Positions 31,960 through 40,543 of a stretch of 64,000 nucleotides of DNA are shown here, piece by piece (within the stretch, counting starts at the first letter, position 1; the number at the start of each line of letters is the position of its first letter). The position numbers and the translations under genes were made by a program. This stretch comes from DAOUBP01 sp964513075 (lineage in GTDB: Bacteria > Chloroflexota > Anaerolineae > CG2-30-64-16): the NCBI GenBank assembly GCA_964513075.1, contig CAZELR010000007.1, forward strand, positions 1 to 64,000, given 5' to 3'. The notes beneath the pieces were generated by a model. That model was given only the letters and a program-made list of their open reading frames with translations, was not told the DNA's origin and searched no databases.

Positions 31960-32943
31960 CTATTGCATCTTGGCCGGGATTACTTCAGCCCCCGGCGCAA
32001 CCGGGAAATGCACCATGACCGACACGTCGGATTTCCCCAACATCGGCACGAACATTTTCACCAGGTTAATTACTTCTGCGGGTGCAGCGGCGTTCATCTT
32101 TGCGTAAACGTCAATCGCGTTTTCCAGCGTCGTGCCATCCCAAGCCAATGTGGGCAGCGGTGTGCTGTTGACGAACAGGTGCAGCCCGTCGGACTGGGTG
32201 TGGATCTGGAAGTTCTGGACGTTGTTGGCCTGCAGCAACTGCAGATAGTTGGGCGCCATGGCCAAAGGCGCATTGCCGATCAGCCCTTGCAAGTCGCGAG
32301 CTGAGATGCCGAGCACGGATGGGACTCCCTGCTCGTCGTACTTGATCTCGAACTGCACGACGGCCGTGGCCGGGTCACTTGACGGGGCCATCGCGGCCAG
32401 CTTGACATTGATATCGCCATACGGGATCGGTTCGGCCCCTTCTCGCAGCGGGAACTTGGCCACCAGCGAGAGGCCCAGCCGCTGGACCATCGGCGCAAAC
32501 TTCACGACCAGGTCCTGGATCAGGGCCACGTTGGCGGTCGGGCCCAAGAGCGGGGCCAGGTCACCCACGCGCTCCAGCGAGCCATCTTTGAAGGATAGGC
32601 TGGGCATCAGCGCGCCGTTCACCAGCACGGCGAGGCCGTCACCGGTGGAGCGCAGCTCGATGTGCTGGATGTTAGATGCGGCCATCCAGGTGGGGTAGTA
32701 GGGATCGATGCGGTACTGCTCGAGGTTGAGCTCCATGCCCAGGGTTTTGGCAATATCCTCTACCGCGACCCCTTCGATCCCGGGTTTGCCTTGCTCATCG
32801 AATGAAATGACGATTCGCGGCAACGCAACGACGAACGTCTCACCACTTTCGGTTTCCGGGGCAGCCGCAGGCACGATCGCCGGACCACATGCGGCGAGCA
32901 ACAGCCCCACGATCAACAACAGAACTACGACAGAACTACGCAT
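31960..32943 (-). CDS. Lipoprotein, tandem paralogue 1
   Basis: 327 residues. Lipoprotein signal peptide with lipobox LAAC (VVVLLLIVGLLLAACGP). The mature part has two internal halves, each with a block like VQNFQIHTQSDGLHLFVNSTPLPTLAWDG / IQHIELRSTGDGLAVLVNGALMPSLSFKDG, i.e. an internal duplication. It is not a recognised family. The next gene upstream is a clear paralogue. Confidence 0.75.
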   Translation of the reverse strand: MRSSVVVLLLIVGLLLAACGPAIVPAAAPETESGETFVVALPRIVISFDEQGKPGIEGVAVEDIAKTLGMELNLEQYRIDPYYPTWMAASNIQHIELRSTGDGLAVLVNGALMPSLSFKDGSLERVGDLAPLLGPTANVALIQDLVVKFAPMVQRLGLSLVAKFPLREGAEPIPYGDINVKLAAMAPSSDPATAVVQFEIKYDEQGVPSVLGISARDLQGLIGNAPLAMAPNYLQLLQANNVQNFQIHTQSDGLHLFVNSTPLPTLAWDGTTLENAIDVYAKMNAAAPAEVINLVKMFVPMLGKSDVSVMVHFPVAPGAEVIPAKMQ

Positions 32944-33006
32944 TTTGACCCTCCATGTGAAGTTTGATGAAAAACTCAGATCGATAGGGCGGCCCAGGGC
33001 GCGCCC

Positions 33007-33966
33007 TTAATCGTGCATTTGGACTGGGATCGCCGCAGCGCCCGCGGCTGGCGGGAAGTGCAGCATGATCCCGACGTCGGCCCGATCCAGGGTCGGCAAG
33101 AACGCGTCCACTAGCGGCTTGAAAGCGCCCTCCGGTTGAAGCTGGCCGTAAACCTCGACCATGTTGGCCAGCAATTGGCTGTCCCAGGCCAGTGTGGGCA
33201 GCGGCTCACCATTGGCATACAGATGCAGGCCGTCCGGCTTGTTCCGTATTTCCAGGTGTTGGATGTTGCCGGCCTGTAGCTGGGCTACTGTTGCGGGGGC
33301 CAGGCCGCCGATGCCGGCGCCGGTGAGGTTGGCCAGGTCCTGGGTGGTGACTCCCAGGATGCCGGGTTGACCGGCCTGATCAAACGTGACTTCGAATTTA
33401 GTGATCAGGGAAGCCGGGTCGGTGATGGGTGAGATCGTCAGTGCTTTGGCCGTGCCGGGTTTGCTGAGAGGAATCTCGGCCGCGTCGCCGCGTGGGAAGC
33501 GGAGCACGACGTTCAGGCCCAGGCGCGTCACCCACGGCACTAGCTTGGCAATGGTGTCGGTGTTTTGGACGTTGAAAGCAGCCGCCAGGTCCAATGCACG
33601 CTGCATGCTGCCCTGGCTGAAGCCGAGCTGGGGCATCGGCTTGCCGTTCACCAGAATCACCAGGCGGTCACCCACTGCGGCGAGTTCGATGTGTTGGATG
33701 CCGGCCTTTGTCATGGTGTTGACCAGGTCCGGCGGCACTGCAAAGCTGGACACATCGACGCCCACTGCCTTCAGGAAGAGCGGGTTGATGCCTATGATAC
33801 TGGGCACGCCGCTCTCGTCCACGTCGACAACCAGGCGCGGCAGCGCAATTTGAAAAACCTCACCCGAGGGGGTTGCCGCGGCGCCGGAAGGTTGTGTCGG
33901 TTCGCCACTGCACGCGGTCAGAAAAGCCAGCAGGACGACCAACGTGAGCCAAAAGGTTCGCTTCAT
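33007..33966 (-). CDS. Lipoprotein, tandem paralogue 2
   Basis: 319 residues from ATG 33966. Lipobox LTAC (WLTLVVLLAFLTACSGE). Same two-half design as paralogue 1: IQHIELAAVGDRLVILVNGKPMPQLGF and IQHLEIRNKPDGLHLYANGEPLPTLAWDS. The pair came from gene duplication; the internal halves point to an older duplication. Surface-anchored; function unknown. 63-bp gap to paralogue 1, probably one transcript. Confidence 0.75.
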   Translation of the reverse strand: MKRTFWLTLVVLLAFLTACSGEPTQPSGAAATPSGEVFQIALPRLVVDVDESGVPSIIGINPLFLKAVGVDVSSFAVPPDLVNTMTKAGIQHIELAAVGDRLVILVNGKPMPQLGFSQGSMQRALDLAAAFNVQNTDTIAKLVPWVTRLGLNVVLRFPRGDAAEIPLSKPGTAKALTISPITDPASLITKFEVTFDQAGQPGILGVTTQDLANLTGAGIGGLAPATVAQLQAGNIQHLEIRNKPDGLHLYANGEPLPTLAWDSQLLANMVEVYGQLQPEGAFKPLVDAFLPTLDRADVGIMLHFPPAAGAAAIPVQMHD

Positions 33967-34049
33967 TGAGCACCTCCGCACAGAGACGTATTGCCCGATG
34001 CTGACAGGGCCGTAGACTGCTTGTATCCCTTAGGAACAACTCATTGACA

Positions 34050-34078
34050 AGTCTACCACAGTTCAGCACGTTTTACAA
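34050..34078 (-). promoter_or_regulatory. Candidate promoter of the lipoprotein pair
   Basis: On the - strand TTGTAA (34078-34073), 17-nt spacer, TAGACT (34055-34050), 83 nt before the start at 33966. Confidence 0.55.
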
Positions 34079-34091
34079 GGGGGAAAATCCC

Positions 34092-36476
34092 CTACTTCTG
34101 TAATGCCCGCCACACCTTCTCACTGGTGATGGGCATGCTGTCGATGCGGACACCGACAGCGTTGAAGACCGCATTGGCGATAGCGGGCGCAGTGGGCACC
34201 ATGGGGTGTTCGCCCACGCCGCGCGCCCCGAAGGGGCCATCATCCTGTGGCACTTCCACGATGATGCTCTCGGTTTCGAGCGGCGCGTCCACCGCGGTGG
34301 CAATCCGGTAGTCGGTGAAGTTCGGGTTGCGCGGCACGCCGTTTTGTAGGATGATGCCTTCTAGTAGTGCGGTGCTCATGCCCTGCACCGCGCCGCCCTC
34401 CATTTGCGTCCGCACCATCTCCGGGTTGATGGCCCGCCCTACATCGTAGGCCGACACGATCTTCAGCACTTGGACCTCACCGGTTTCATCGTCCACTTCG
34501 ACCTCGACCGCCTGGCAGCCGGTGGTGAAGTGCACCACGGCACGCGGCCCCTGGCCGGTCTCCGGATCCAGCGGCGTCACGTATTCCGGCATGAACTTGC
34601 CTTGGGCCACCACTGGTCCGCCGACCCAAGTGCCATCTGGCCGCTGCATGCCGTAGATGACGATGTCCTTGAGGGCCACGGACTCCTCGCTTCTGTAACT
34701 GACGACCTCGCCGTCGATGATGTCCAGGTCGTCGATCTCTTCGCCCCACGCCTGGGCCACGGTTTGCAGGATCTGGGCCCTGGCGTTCTCGGCGGCCTGC
34801 AGCACGGCGTTGCCCATGCTCCAGGTGAGGCGGCTCGCCACCGTTTGCCACTCGTAGGGACTGTAGTCGGTGTCTACAGTATTGACGCGCACGTCTGCCA
34901 CCTTAACGCCCAGCCCTTCAGCCGCGAGCTGGGCCATGGCGGTGAGCGCGCCCTGGCCGATATCGACGCCGCCAATGCTGACCGTGGCGGTGCCATCCTC
35001 GTTCAGTCGGACGACCGCACTGGAGCCGGGATTGGGCGGCATGGCCGGCGCCTTCCACATGGCTGCCAGCCCTTTGCCTCGACGTTTGTGGTCCCCTTCT
35101 CCGGGGCGGACAGAGGTTGGGGGTGAGGTCCACCCGATCGCTTCGGCGGCCTTGCGGATGCACTGGCTGAGCCCGGTGGGATGCATCTTCATGCCAGTCA
35201 GCGTCTCATCGCCATCTTTCAGGCAGTTAATCAATCGCACTTGCACCGGGTCGAGCCCCAGCTTCTGGGCCATCTGGTCGATGTGCTGCTCGATGCCCCA
35301 ATGGATCTCGGGCATGCCGAAGCCGCGCATCGCACCGCCGATCGGATGGTTGGTGTAGACGCACATGCTGTCTACGTGGATGTTGGGCACGTAGTACGGG
35401 CCGGTGCCGCTGTAACCGGCCGCGCGGGTGATGTTGGTGCCGTACTCGGTGCTGGCGCCGCCATCCCAGTAGAAGCGATTGTGCATCGCCGTGATGCGCC
35501 CATCCCTGGTCATGCCCATCTTGATGTGGGCTACCAGCCCTTGGCGTACGAAGGTGGTGTAGAATTCCTCCTCCCGCGTCATGCGCAGCTTGACTGGCCG
35601 GCCTTTGGCGTGCATCGCCAGCGCGACAGCCGCGCCTTCTATGCTGATGCCTGCCTTGCAGCCGAAGCCGCCGCCCACGTAGGGCGTGATCACGCGCAGC
35701 TTGCTGTGGCCGATGTGCAGCGCTTTAGCGATCAGGTTGCGCTGGGCAAACGGCGACTGGCTGGAGGACCACAGCGTGATCTTGCCGTTGACATCCTGCT
35801 GGGCGACGCAGACGTGGGTTTCCAGCGGCACGTGCTGGATGTGAGGCACGCGGTATTTGTGTTCGTAGATCAGGTCCGCCTCACCCCAGCCCTTCTCCAT
35901 GTCGCCCTTACGCACTTTCATCCAGTTGGAGATGTTGGTGCCGGGTTGGGGGAAGATGAACGGCACGGCCTCATAGCTGGCCAGTTCTGGATGCACTAAC
36001 GGCGCTTCCGGGCTGGCTCCGTATTCGGGATCGAACACGCCGGGCAGCGGCTCGTATTCGACTTCGATCAGCTCCAGTGCCTGCTGCGCGATCTCCGGCG
36101 TGTCGGCCGCAACCGCGGCCACTGCGTCGCCCACGTAGCGGACACGATCCAGGGCAAAGATGCGTCGATCCTTCAGGTACAGCCCGGTGTAGCCGGGGAA
36201 ATCTTGCCCGGTCACCACAACCCGAACGCCCGGCAGTGCTCTGGCCCGGCTCACATCGATCCGTTTGATCAGACCATGGGGGATCGGGCTGTGCTTCAGC
36301 ATGCCGTGCAGCAGGTTTTGGCCGAACTGCATATCGTCCACGTACGTGGCCGCGCCCGTCACCTTCTCGCGGCCCTCGATGCGTTGAGGGCTTGTGCCAA
36401 TGAGTGAGTGTTTGGCGTGCTGCGTGCCAGGTGTCGCGTGTTCTGGTTCCGCTGATTTGCTGATTCGCTGGCTCAT
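34092..36476 (-). CDS. Molybdenum hydroxylase large subunit (xanthine dehydrogenase family)
   Basis: 794 residues. Binds Moco and hydroxylates an aldehyde or N-heterocycle. Two domains: SPQRIEGREKVTGAATYVDD near the start and the Moco-binding half with GGGFGCKAG, GGAMRGFGMPEIHWGIEQ and, near the end, GARGVGEHPMVP carrying the catalytic Glu. The active loop reads AMRGFG, not the CSFR of CO dehydrogenase, so it is not CoxL form I. Residues 2-23 and a segment near 450-465 (TSVRPGEGDHKRRGK) look repeat-derived. Overlaps the small subunit by 4 bp. Confidence 0.9.
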   Translation of the reverse strand: MSQRISKSAEPEHATPGTQHAKHSLIGTSPQRIEGREKVTGAATYVDDMQFGQNLLHGMLKHSPIPHGLIKRIDVSRARALPGVRVVVTGQDFPGYTGLYLKDRRIFALDRVRYVGDAVAAVAADTPEIAQQALELIEVEYEPLPGVFDPEYGASPEAPLVHPELASYEAVPFIFPQPGTNISNWMKVRKGDMEKGWGEADLIYEHKYRVPHIQHVPLETHVCVAQQDVNGKITLWSSSQSPFAQRNLIAKALHIGHSKLRVITPYVGGGFGCKAGISIEGAAVALAMHAKGRPVKLRMTREEEFYTTFVRQGLVAHIKMGMTRDGRITAMHNRFYWDGGASTEYGTNITRAAGYSGTGPYYVPNIHVDSMCVYTNHPIGGAMRGFGMPEIHWGIEQHIDQMAQKLGLDPVQVRLINCLKDGDETLTGMKMHPTGLSQCIRKAAEAIGWTSPPTSVRPGEGDHKRRGKGLAAMWKAPAMPPNPGSSAVVRLNEDGTATVSIGGVDIGQGALTAMAQLAAEGLGVKVADVRVNTVDTDYSPYEWQTVASRLTWSMGNAVLQAAENARAQILQTVAQAWGEEIDDLDIIDGEVVSYRSEESVALKDIVIYGMQRPDGTWVGGPVVAQGKFMPEYVTPLDPETGQGPRAVVHFTTGCQAVEVEVDDETGEVQVLKIVSAYDVGRAINPEMVRTQMEGGAVQGMSTALLEGIILQNGVPRNPNFTDYRIATAVDAPLETESIIVEVPQDDGPFGARGVGEHPMVPTAPAIANAVFNAVGVRIDSMPITSEKVWRALQK

Positions 36477-36970
36477 AGTGCCGCCTCCCGTCCCGCACGT
36501 GCTGCCATCTTGATCGCGTCGATGATGCGGATGTAGCCGGTGCAGCGGCAGAGGTTGCCCACCAGCGCCTCGCGGATCTCCGTGTCGGTGGGGTTAGGGT
36601 TGCGGTCCAGCAGCGCACGGGCATTCACCAGGATCCCCGGAGTGCAGAAGCCGCACTGCGTGGCGCCGGTGGCGATGAAGGCCTCTTGCAGTGGGTCGAG
36701 CTGGCTATCCTGTGCCAGGCCTTCGATGGTAACGATCGTTGCCCCGTCGGCTTCCGGGGCCAGCACCATGCACGAGTTAACCGGTTCGGCATGGTCCGCG
36801 CCCGGCCAACGGAGCAGGACGGCGCACGCGCCGCATTCGCCGGCTTCGCAGCCATTCTTCGTGCCGGTGAGCACCAATTGTTCGCGCAGCACCTGAAGCA
36901 AAGTGTGGTGCGACGCCACGTCGAGGGTGTACGGCTCGCCGTTGACGGTGAGGTGTATGGTGTGGTTCAT
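36473..36970 (-). CDS. Molybdenum hydroxylase 2Fe-2S small subunit
   Basis: 165 residues. Plant-type cluster CEAGECGACAV(L) in the N-terminal half and the second cluster CGFCTPG...CRCTGYIRIIDA in the C-terminal half, the standard pair for this family. It passes electrons from Moco to FAD. ATGA overlaps at both ends with the medium and large subunits. Confidence 0.95.
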   Translation of the reverse strand: MNHTIHLTVNGEPYTLDVASHHTLLQVLREQLVLTGTKNGCEAGECGACAVLLRWPGADHAEPVNSCMVLAPEADGATIVTIEGLAQDSQLDPLQEAFIATGATQCGFCTPGILVNARALLDRNPNPTDTEIREALVGNLCRCTGYIRIIDAIKMAARAGREAAL

Positions 36971-37932
36971 GCGGCGCCTCCGGCGGACGAAGGACGAAGC
37001 GATCCTGCGGATCGGACGGAGGACGGAGTAGCTGCCAGTACGGCCTCGATTCCACGGCGAGCCAGCACCGCCACCATTGCCCGCCGGTAATCGGCGCTGG
37101 CGCGGATATCGGTGATCGGTCGGGCAGCGGCGGCAGCAAGCGCCGCGGCGCGCTGCACGCCCGCCGGCGAAGCATCGGCTGCCAGAGCTGCCTCAGCCTC
37201 CGGCGCACGCAGGGGGGTCGGGGCCACCGCACCCAGGGCGATACGGACACTTTTGATTTTTGATTTTTGATTTCTGATTGCTTGCGGCTCTTCAAATCCG
37301 AAATCGGCAATCGGCAATCCGAAATCGATCCACACCGCCACACTGACCATCGAAATATCGCCGATCTTGGTGCGGCCCAGCTTGTTGAACGCGCCGCGTG
37401 CGCCGGCCGGGGCGGGGGGCAGGTGGATGGTGGTCAGGAACTCACCAGGCTGGAGCGCAGTGCGGCCCGGCCCGGCGAAGAAGTCCGCGATGGCGATGCG
37501 GCGGACGCCGGCGGGGCCGAAGGTCTCCGCGACCGCGTCCAGGCAGTAGAGCGCCGGCGCGGTGTCGGCCGCCGGGCTGGCGTTGCAGCAGTTGCCGCCG
37601 ATGGTGGCCCGGTTACGGAGCTGGTAGGAGGCGACCGAGTTGCACGCTTGCGCCAGCAGATCGTAATGCTGAGCCACCAGCGGGTCAGTGGCCACCTGGT
37701 TCATGGTGCACGCGGCGCCGATGATCAGCCAGCCGTCCGCGCTTTGGCTGATCTCACGCATGCCGGGCAGGGACTTGAGGTCAACGACCCGCTGCGGTTT
37801 CACGAACCCGCCGCGAGCCCGGATCAGCAGATCGGTGCCGCCCGAAAGAGGCCTGGTCACGCCGTTGCCGGTTGCTAACAGCGCGCTGGCCTCGGCGTAA
37901 TCCTTAGGAATGATGTAATCGAAGGGTTGCAA
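36967..37932 (-). CDS. Molybdenum hydroxylase FAD-binding medium subunit
   Basis: 321 residues from TTG 37932: GGAGG lies 8 nt upstream of this TTG and the protein then starts LQPFDYIIPKDYAEA as its family does. FAD-binding motifs RPLSGGTDLLIRARGG and TIGGNCCNASPAAD. An in-frame stretch (37250-37330, ...IADFGFEEPQAIRNQKSKI) inside the CODH-flavoprotein C domain has the composition of a dispersed repeat inserted into a normally conserved region. First gene of the operon. Confidence 0.9.
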   Translation of the reverse strand: MQPFDYIIPKDYAEASALLATGNGVTRPLSGGTDLLIRARGGFVKPQRVVDLKSLPGMREISQSADGWLIIGAACTMNQVATDPLVAQHYDLLAQACNSVASYQLRNRATIGGNCCNASPAADTAPALYCLDAVAETFGPAGVRRIAIADFFAGPGRTALQPGEFLTTIHLPPAPAGARGAFNKLGRTKIGDISMVSVAVWIDFGLPIADFGFEEPQAIRNQKSKIKSVRIALGAVAPTPLRAPEAEAALAADASPAGVQRAAALAAAAARPITDIRASADYRRAMVAVLARRGIEAVLAATPSSVRSAGSLRPSSAGGAA

Positions 37933-38019
37933 CGTTGCGACCTCCGGACAGATTGGGTTGTAGTCTCGGGCCTTGTGCCCGCTGCAGGTAGTGTCCACGC
38001 CTCCAGGTGCTAGGCTGCG

Positions 38020-38451
38020 TTACTCCAGATCAGGCTTGGGCACGACCACCGTCACGTTTGGGAGCCGTGCAAAGTGCGATCGGTCGAAAGTGTAAGCTGT
38101 CGTCAACCCTTGCACCGCCAACCAGGCTCCATTATATGCATCGATAAAGTCCACGTTCTTTTCAACAAATCCATTGATGCCTTGCAGCACCAAGTCGCCA
38201 TTCGCGATCTCCAGGCCGGGTGTGTTGAGGATAGCGAGCACTTTTTCCTGGATAGAGGCTTTGGACAGCTTATAGAACGATTCCAGCGTCCAGACGATCT
38301 CGGCGATGACCAGGCTGTTGGTCACCAGGGTCAGTTCCCGGTTTGCGGCGCGTTTCAGCAGCGCGTCCACGGCATCGGCTTGCACGGGCACATCGTTCGT
38401 CAGATAGCGCAAGAATAGGTTCGTATCGGCGAAAACGCGTTCAGGCCGCAC
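38020..38451 (-). CDS. PIN-domain toxin (VapC-like)
   Basis: 143 residues from GTG 38451. PIN RNase fold: acidic residues in FADTNLFLRYL, NSLVIAEIVWTLE, and FIDAYNGAWL...TFDRSHF. Its start overlaps the antitoxin stop by 11 bp. Presumably cleaves RNA when free of the antitoxin. Confidence 0.88.
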   Translation of the reverse strand: MRPERVFADTNLFLRYLTNDVPVQADAVDALLKRAANRELTLVTNSLVIAEIVWTLESFYKLSKASIQEKVLAILNTPGLEIANGDLVLQGINGFVEKNVDFIDAYNGAWLAVQGLTTAYTFDRSHFARLPNVTVVVPKPDLE

Positions 38452-38692
38452 CGTTCGCCACCTTTCGGGCGTGCGCCTCGATTACCTGTCGCCGGATGAC
38501 GTCGAAATCCTGTTCTCCGCTCACCGGTACGCTGCCGCGCAAATCGGTCAGCGTCTGCTGGAGCGGCTGCAGGATGATCTCGTCGCCGCGCCGCGTGAAG
38601 ATGACGCGATCGCCTTCTTGCAGCTTCAAGAATTGACGGACCGGGCGCGGCAGCGTGATTTGACCACGACGTCCTACGGTGCTAGCGATCAT
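38441..38692 (-). CDS. AbrB/MazE-type antitoxin (VapB-like)
   Basis: 83 residues. The N-terminal SpoVT-AbrB swapped-hairpin DNA-binding domain is seen in STVGRRGQITLPRPVRQFLKLQEGDRVIF; the C-terminal tail would wrap the toxin. It has its own near-consensus promoter. Confidence 0.88.
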   Translation of the reverse strand: MIASTVGRRGQITLPRPVRQFLKLQEGDRVIFTRRGDEIILQPLQQTLTDLRGSVPVSGEQDFDVIRRQVIEAHARKVANGAA

Positions 38693-38708
38693 TGGATAAT
38701 CCCCTTCT

Positions 38709-38771
38709 TGACTGACGTTTCATGATTTGCCAGTCAGGAAGCATTCTACACGGCAGTTACGCAAATGTCAA
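38709..38771 (-). promoter_or_regulatory. Promoter and candidate operator of the toxin-antitoxin pair
   Basis: On the - strand TTGACA (38771-38766), 17-nt spacer, TAGAAT (38748-38743), then TGACTG-N16-CAGTCA (38736-38709) between the -10 box and the antitoxin start: the arrangement expected of autorepression. Confidence 0.8.
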
Positions 38772-38783
38772 TAGCGTCTCAAA

Positions 38784-38827
38784 GGGTTGGATGCCGGACG
38801 CTGGATCCAACTTCCAGCATCCAACCC
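38784..38827. terminator. Hairpin after the NCS2 permease gene
   Basis: GGGTTGGATGC (38784-38794) pairs perfectly with GCATCCAACCC (38817-38827), with a second GCTGGA/TCCAGC pairing inside. It lies 9 bp past the permease stop on the - strand. The sequence style is that of a dispersed palindrome reused as terminator. Confidence 0.65.
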
Positions 38828-38835
38828 CCAAACGC

Positions 38836-40218
38836 CTAGAACTCGATATTGCTTCGTTCCTTCACGCCGAACTTCGACGGCGGCAGCAGCACGAATACAA
38901 GGTTCAACAGAATGCCGACGATAGCCGAGAACACGATCGCCGGAATGCCATTCGGGAACAGTACGGGGATCTGGAATGGGTAGAGACCGTCTTTCAAACC
39001 CATCGCACCCCCGATGCCCAGCACCAGGATTGTTGCGCCGATGGCCAGGTTCTTCGGATCGAACAGGTTCACGCGCTCGCTCTGAATGAGTGCGACGCCT
39101 TGCTTGCCGATGACGCCGAACAGGTAGATCGACAGGCCCCCGATCACCGCCAGCGGGATGGTGTTGATCAAAGCGGCGAGCTTGCCGATGAAGCCTAGCA
39201 GGATGGCCATTGCGCCTGCTGCAAAGAGCACCGGCACCGAATAGTTGCGGGTGATGGCCATGAGTGAGTTGTTTTCGCCGTAGTTGGTCCCCGGGCAGCC
39301 GCCCAACAGACCGACCACAATGTCATCTGCACCATCGGCCACCAGGTTCAGGCCGATCAGGTTTTTGATGGACGTGGGCTTGCGGCCCAGGTCCTTAGCG
39401 AGCTGGTCGATGTAGAGGCTCATCTGGTACAGGTGGGCCGTAGATTCAGGGATCGTTGCGATGGCAATCAGTGCAACGCTGACCACCACCGACCAGGCCC
39501 GCGGATCGGTGAAGGCCGGGAACGTGATGTTGGGCACCCGGAACCAGTCAGCCTGCAGGACAGACGCGAATTTGACCAATCCGAACGGGATCGCGACCAG
39601 ATAACCGACGATGGCGCCGAGCAGAATGGGGATCATGCCGAGCAGACCTCTGCCCTGCAGATAGACCGAGAAGATGACGGTGGCGATCAGTGTAATAAAG
39701 GCCACCGGCCAGTTCGACGAGGCTTCGCCCAGGGCAGTGCCTGCAAGTGCGATACCGATGACGATAGCGACACTGCCTGTTACGATGGGCGGTAGGATAC
39801 GATCGAGGGCCGCCTTGCCGACCCGCTGAATCAACAGGCCAAACAGGATTTCGACGACTGCGGTGCCGAGAATGCCGACCTGGGCTAATCTTACGCCATC
39901 AGGGCAGTATACGGTGGTGGGATCGCCGAAGCAGGCCGGTGCATACAGGGACATTACCGTAATGATGACGCTGATATAGCTGAAGCTGGATCCGTAGTAC
40001 ATCGGGATGCGTCGGTTGGTCACCAGCAGGGCGATGATCGTGCCCAGGCCGCTGGCCAGCAGCGTCACGCCGACGTCGAACTTGGTGAGGACGGCAACCA
40101 GGACCGTTGCCGGGAACATAGTCAGCATCTGCTGAAAGCCGAGGCTCAACATAGCGCCGATGGGTGGGGTGTCGTCCGGCATGTAACCGAGGACAGCTTT
40201 CTTGGTTTCGACGGCCAT
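38836..40218 (-). CDS. NCS2-family nucleobase (uracil/xanthine) permease
   Basis: 460 residues, about 13-14 helices of the UraA/UapA fold. Signature blocks: NRRIPMYYGSSFSYI (substrate half-helix), IPESTAHLYQMSLYI in helix 8, and GGCPGTNYGENNSLMAITRN (NCS2 motif, with GxxGTNYGE replacing the usual GxPxTTYGEN). The acidic residue in ESTAH and in YGEN should contact the base. Flanked by hydroxylase genes and AllG/AllF homologues, so uptake of a purine or a related heterocycle is likely. Start 40218 has AAGGAGTG upstream. Confidence 0.9.
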   Translation of the reverse strand: MAVETKKAVLGYMPDDTPPIGAMLSLGFQQMLTMFPATVLVAVLTKFDVGVTLLASGLGTIIALLVTNRRIPMYYGSSFSYISVIITVMSLYAPACFGDPTTVYCPDGVRLAQVGILGTAVVEILFGLLIQRVGKAALDRILPPIVTGSVAIVIGIALAGTALGEASSNWPVAFITLIATVIFSVYLQGRGLLGMIPILLGAIVGYLVAIPFGLVKFASVLQADWFRVPNITFPAFTDPRAWSVVVSVALIAIATIPESTAHLYQMSLYIDQLAKDLGRKPTSIKNLIGLNLVADGADDIVVGLLGGCPGTNYGENNSLMAITRNYSVPVLFAAGAMAILLGFIGKLAALINTIPLAVIGGLSIYLFGVIGKQGVALIQSERVNLFDPKNLAIGATILVLGIGGAMGLKDGLYPFQIPVLFPNGIPAIVFSAIVGILLNLVFVLLPPSKFGVKERSNIEF

Positions 40219-40283
40219 CTTGGATCACTCCTTCCACTGAATGAATGGGTGGGATAAAGATGCAACGAACGTATGAATGATCG

Positions 40284-40355
40284 GGGAGTGCCGGGCTCCC
40301 AATCTATCAGGCCCCGAGCTGTCGGGTCCCGGTGGGTCTCTGGCGGTTACCTCCC
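40284..40355 (-). ncRNA. Candidate cis-regulatory leader RNA of the NCS2 permease
   Basis: On the - strand the RNA folds into three nested stems: P1 GGGAG (40355-40351)/CUCCC (40288-40284), P2 CCGGG/CCCGG (40332-40328 with 40295-40291), P3 CCCGA-CAGC-UCGGG (40326-40313). Two unpaired segments remain between stems, of about 18 and 17 nt. It lies about 65 nt before the permease start, where nucleobase riboswitches are usual. No known class recognised. Confidence 0.35.
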
Positions 40356-40361
40356 TTTGCG

Positions 40362-40396
40362 CGTCAAGACGGCCAAAACGATTTACTATCTTGACG
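40362..40396 (-). promoter_or_regulatory. 8-bp hairpin next to the candidate leader RNA
   Basis: CGTCAAGA (40362-40369) pairs with TCTTGACG (40389-40396), 19-nt loop; it would form upstream of P1 in the permease leader. Confidence 0.45.
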
Positions 40397-40502
40397 AGCA
40401 ATCATAGCATAGGTTACGGGCATTTGCTCTACGCTTGCATGGCGCTAAGCCAACGCTAGCGTTGTGACCCGACTCCGAGCCACATAGCGCAATCCCCATC
40501 TT

Positions 40503-40533
40503 GACCTTTGAGGTCTCGCAGACCTCAAAGGTC
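40503..40533. repeat. Dispersed palindrome, copy 2
   Basis: GACCTTTGAGGTCT and AGACCTCAAAGGTC, perfect 14-bp arms around CGC. Differs from copies at 6073 and 41822 by a compensated change in both arms, which suggests the stem is under selection. It lies just after the AllG-like stop. Confidence 0.9.
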
Positions 40534-40543
40534 TTCGCCCAGT

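Larger units (their letters stand above)
40219..40543 (-). other. Gene-free region: structured permease leader plus dispersed palindrome
   Basis: 325 bp without a gene. From the permease side it holds about 60 nt of AT-rich leader, the GC-rich nested stem structure at 40284-40355, a long hairpin (40362-40396), an AT-rich patch with TATGAT/TATGCT boxes near 40401-40412 (possible - strand -10), and the palindrome at 40503-40533. Nothing protein-coding seen. Confidence 0.6.

Noticed and set aside
34092..37932. Aerobic CO dehydrogenase (CoxMSL)
   Set aside because: Subunit order and folds match, but the large-subunit active loop reads AMRGFG instead of the CSFR signature, so only a general molybdenum hydroxylase is supported.
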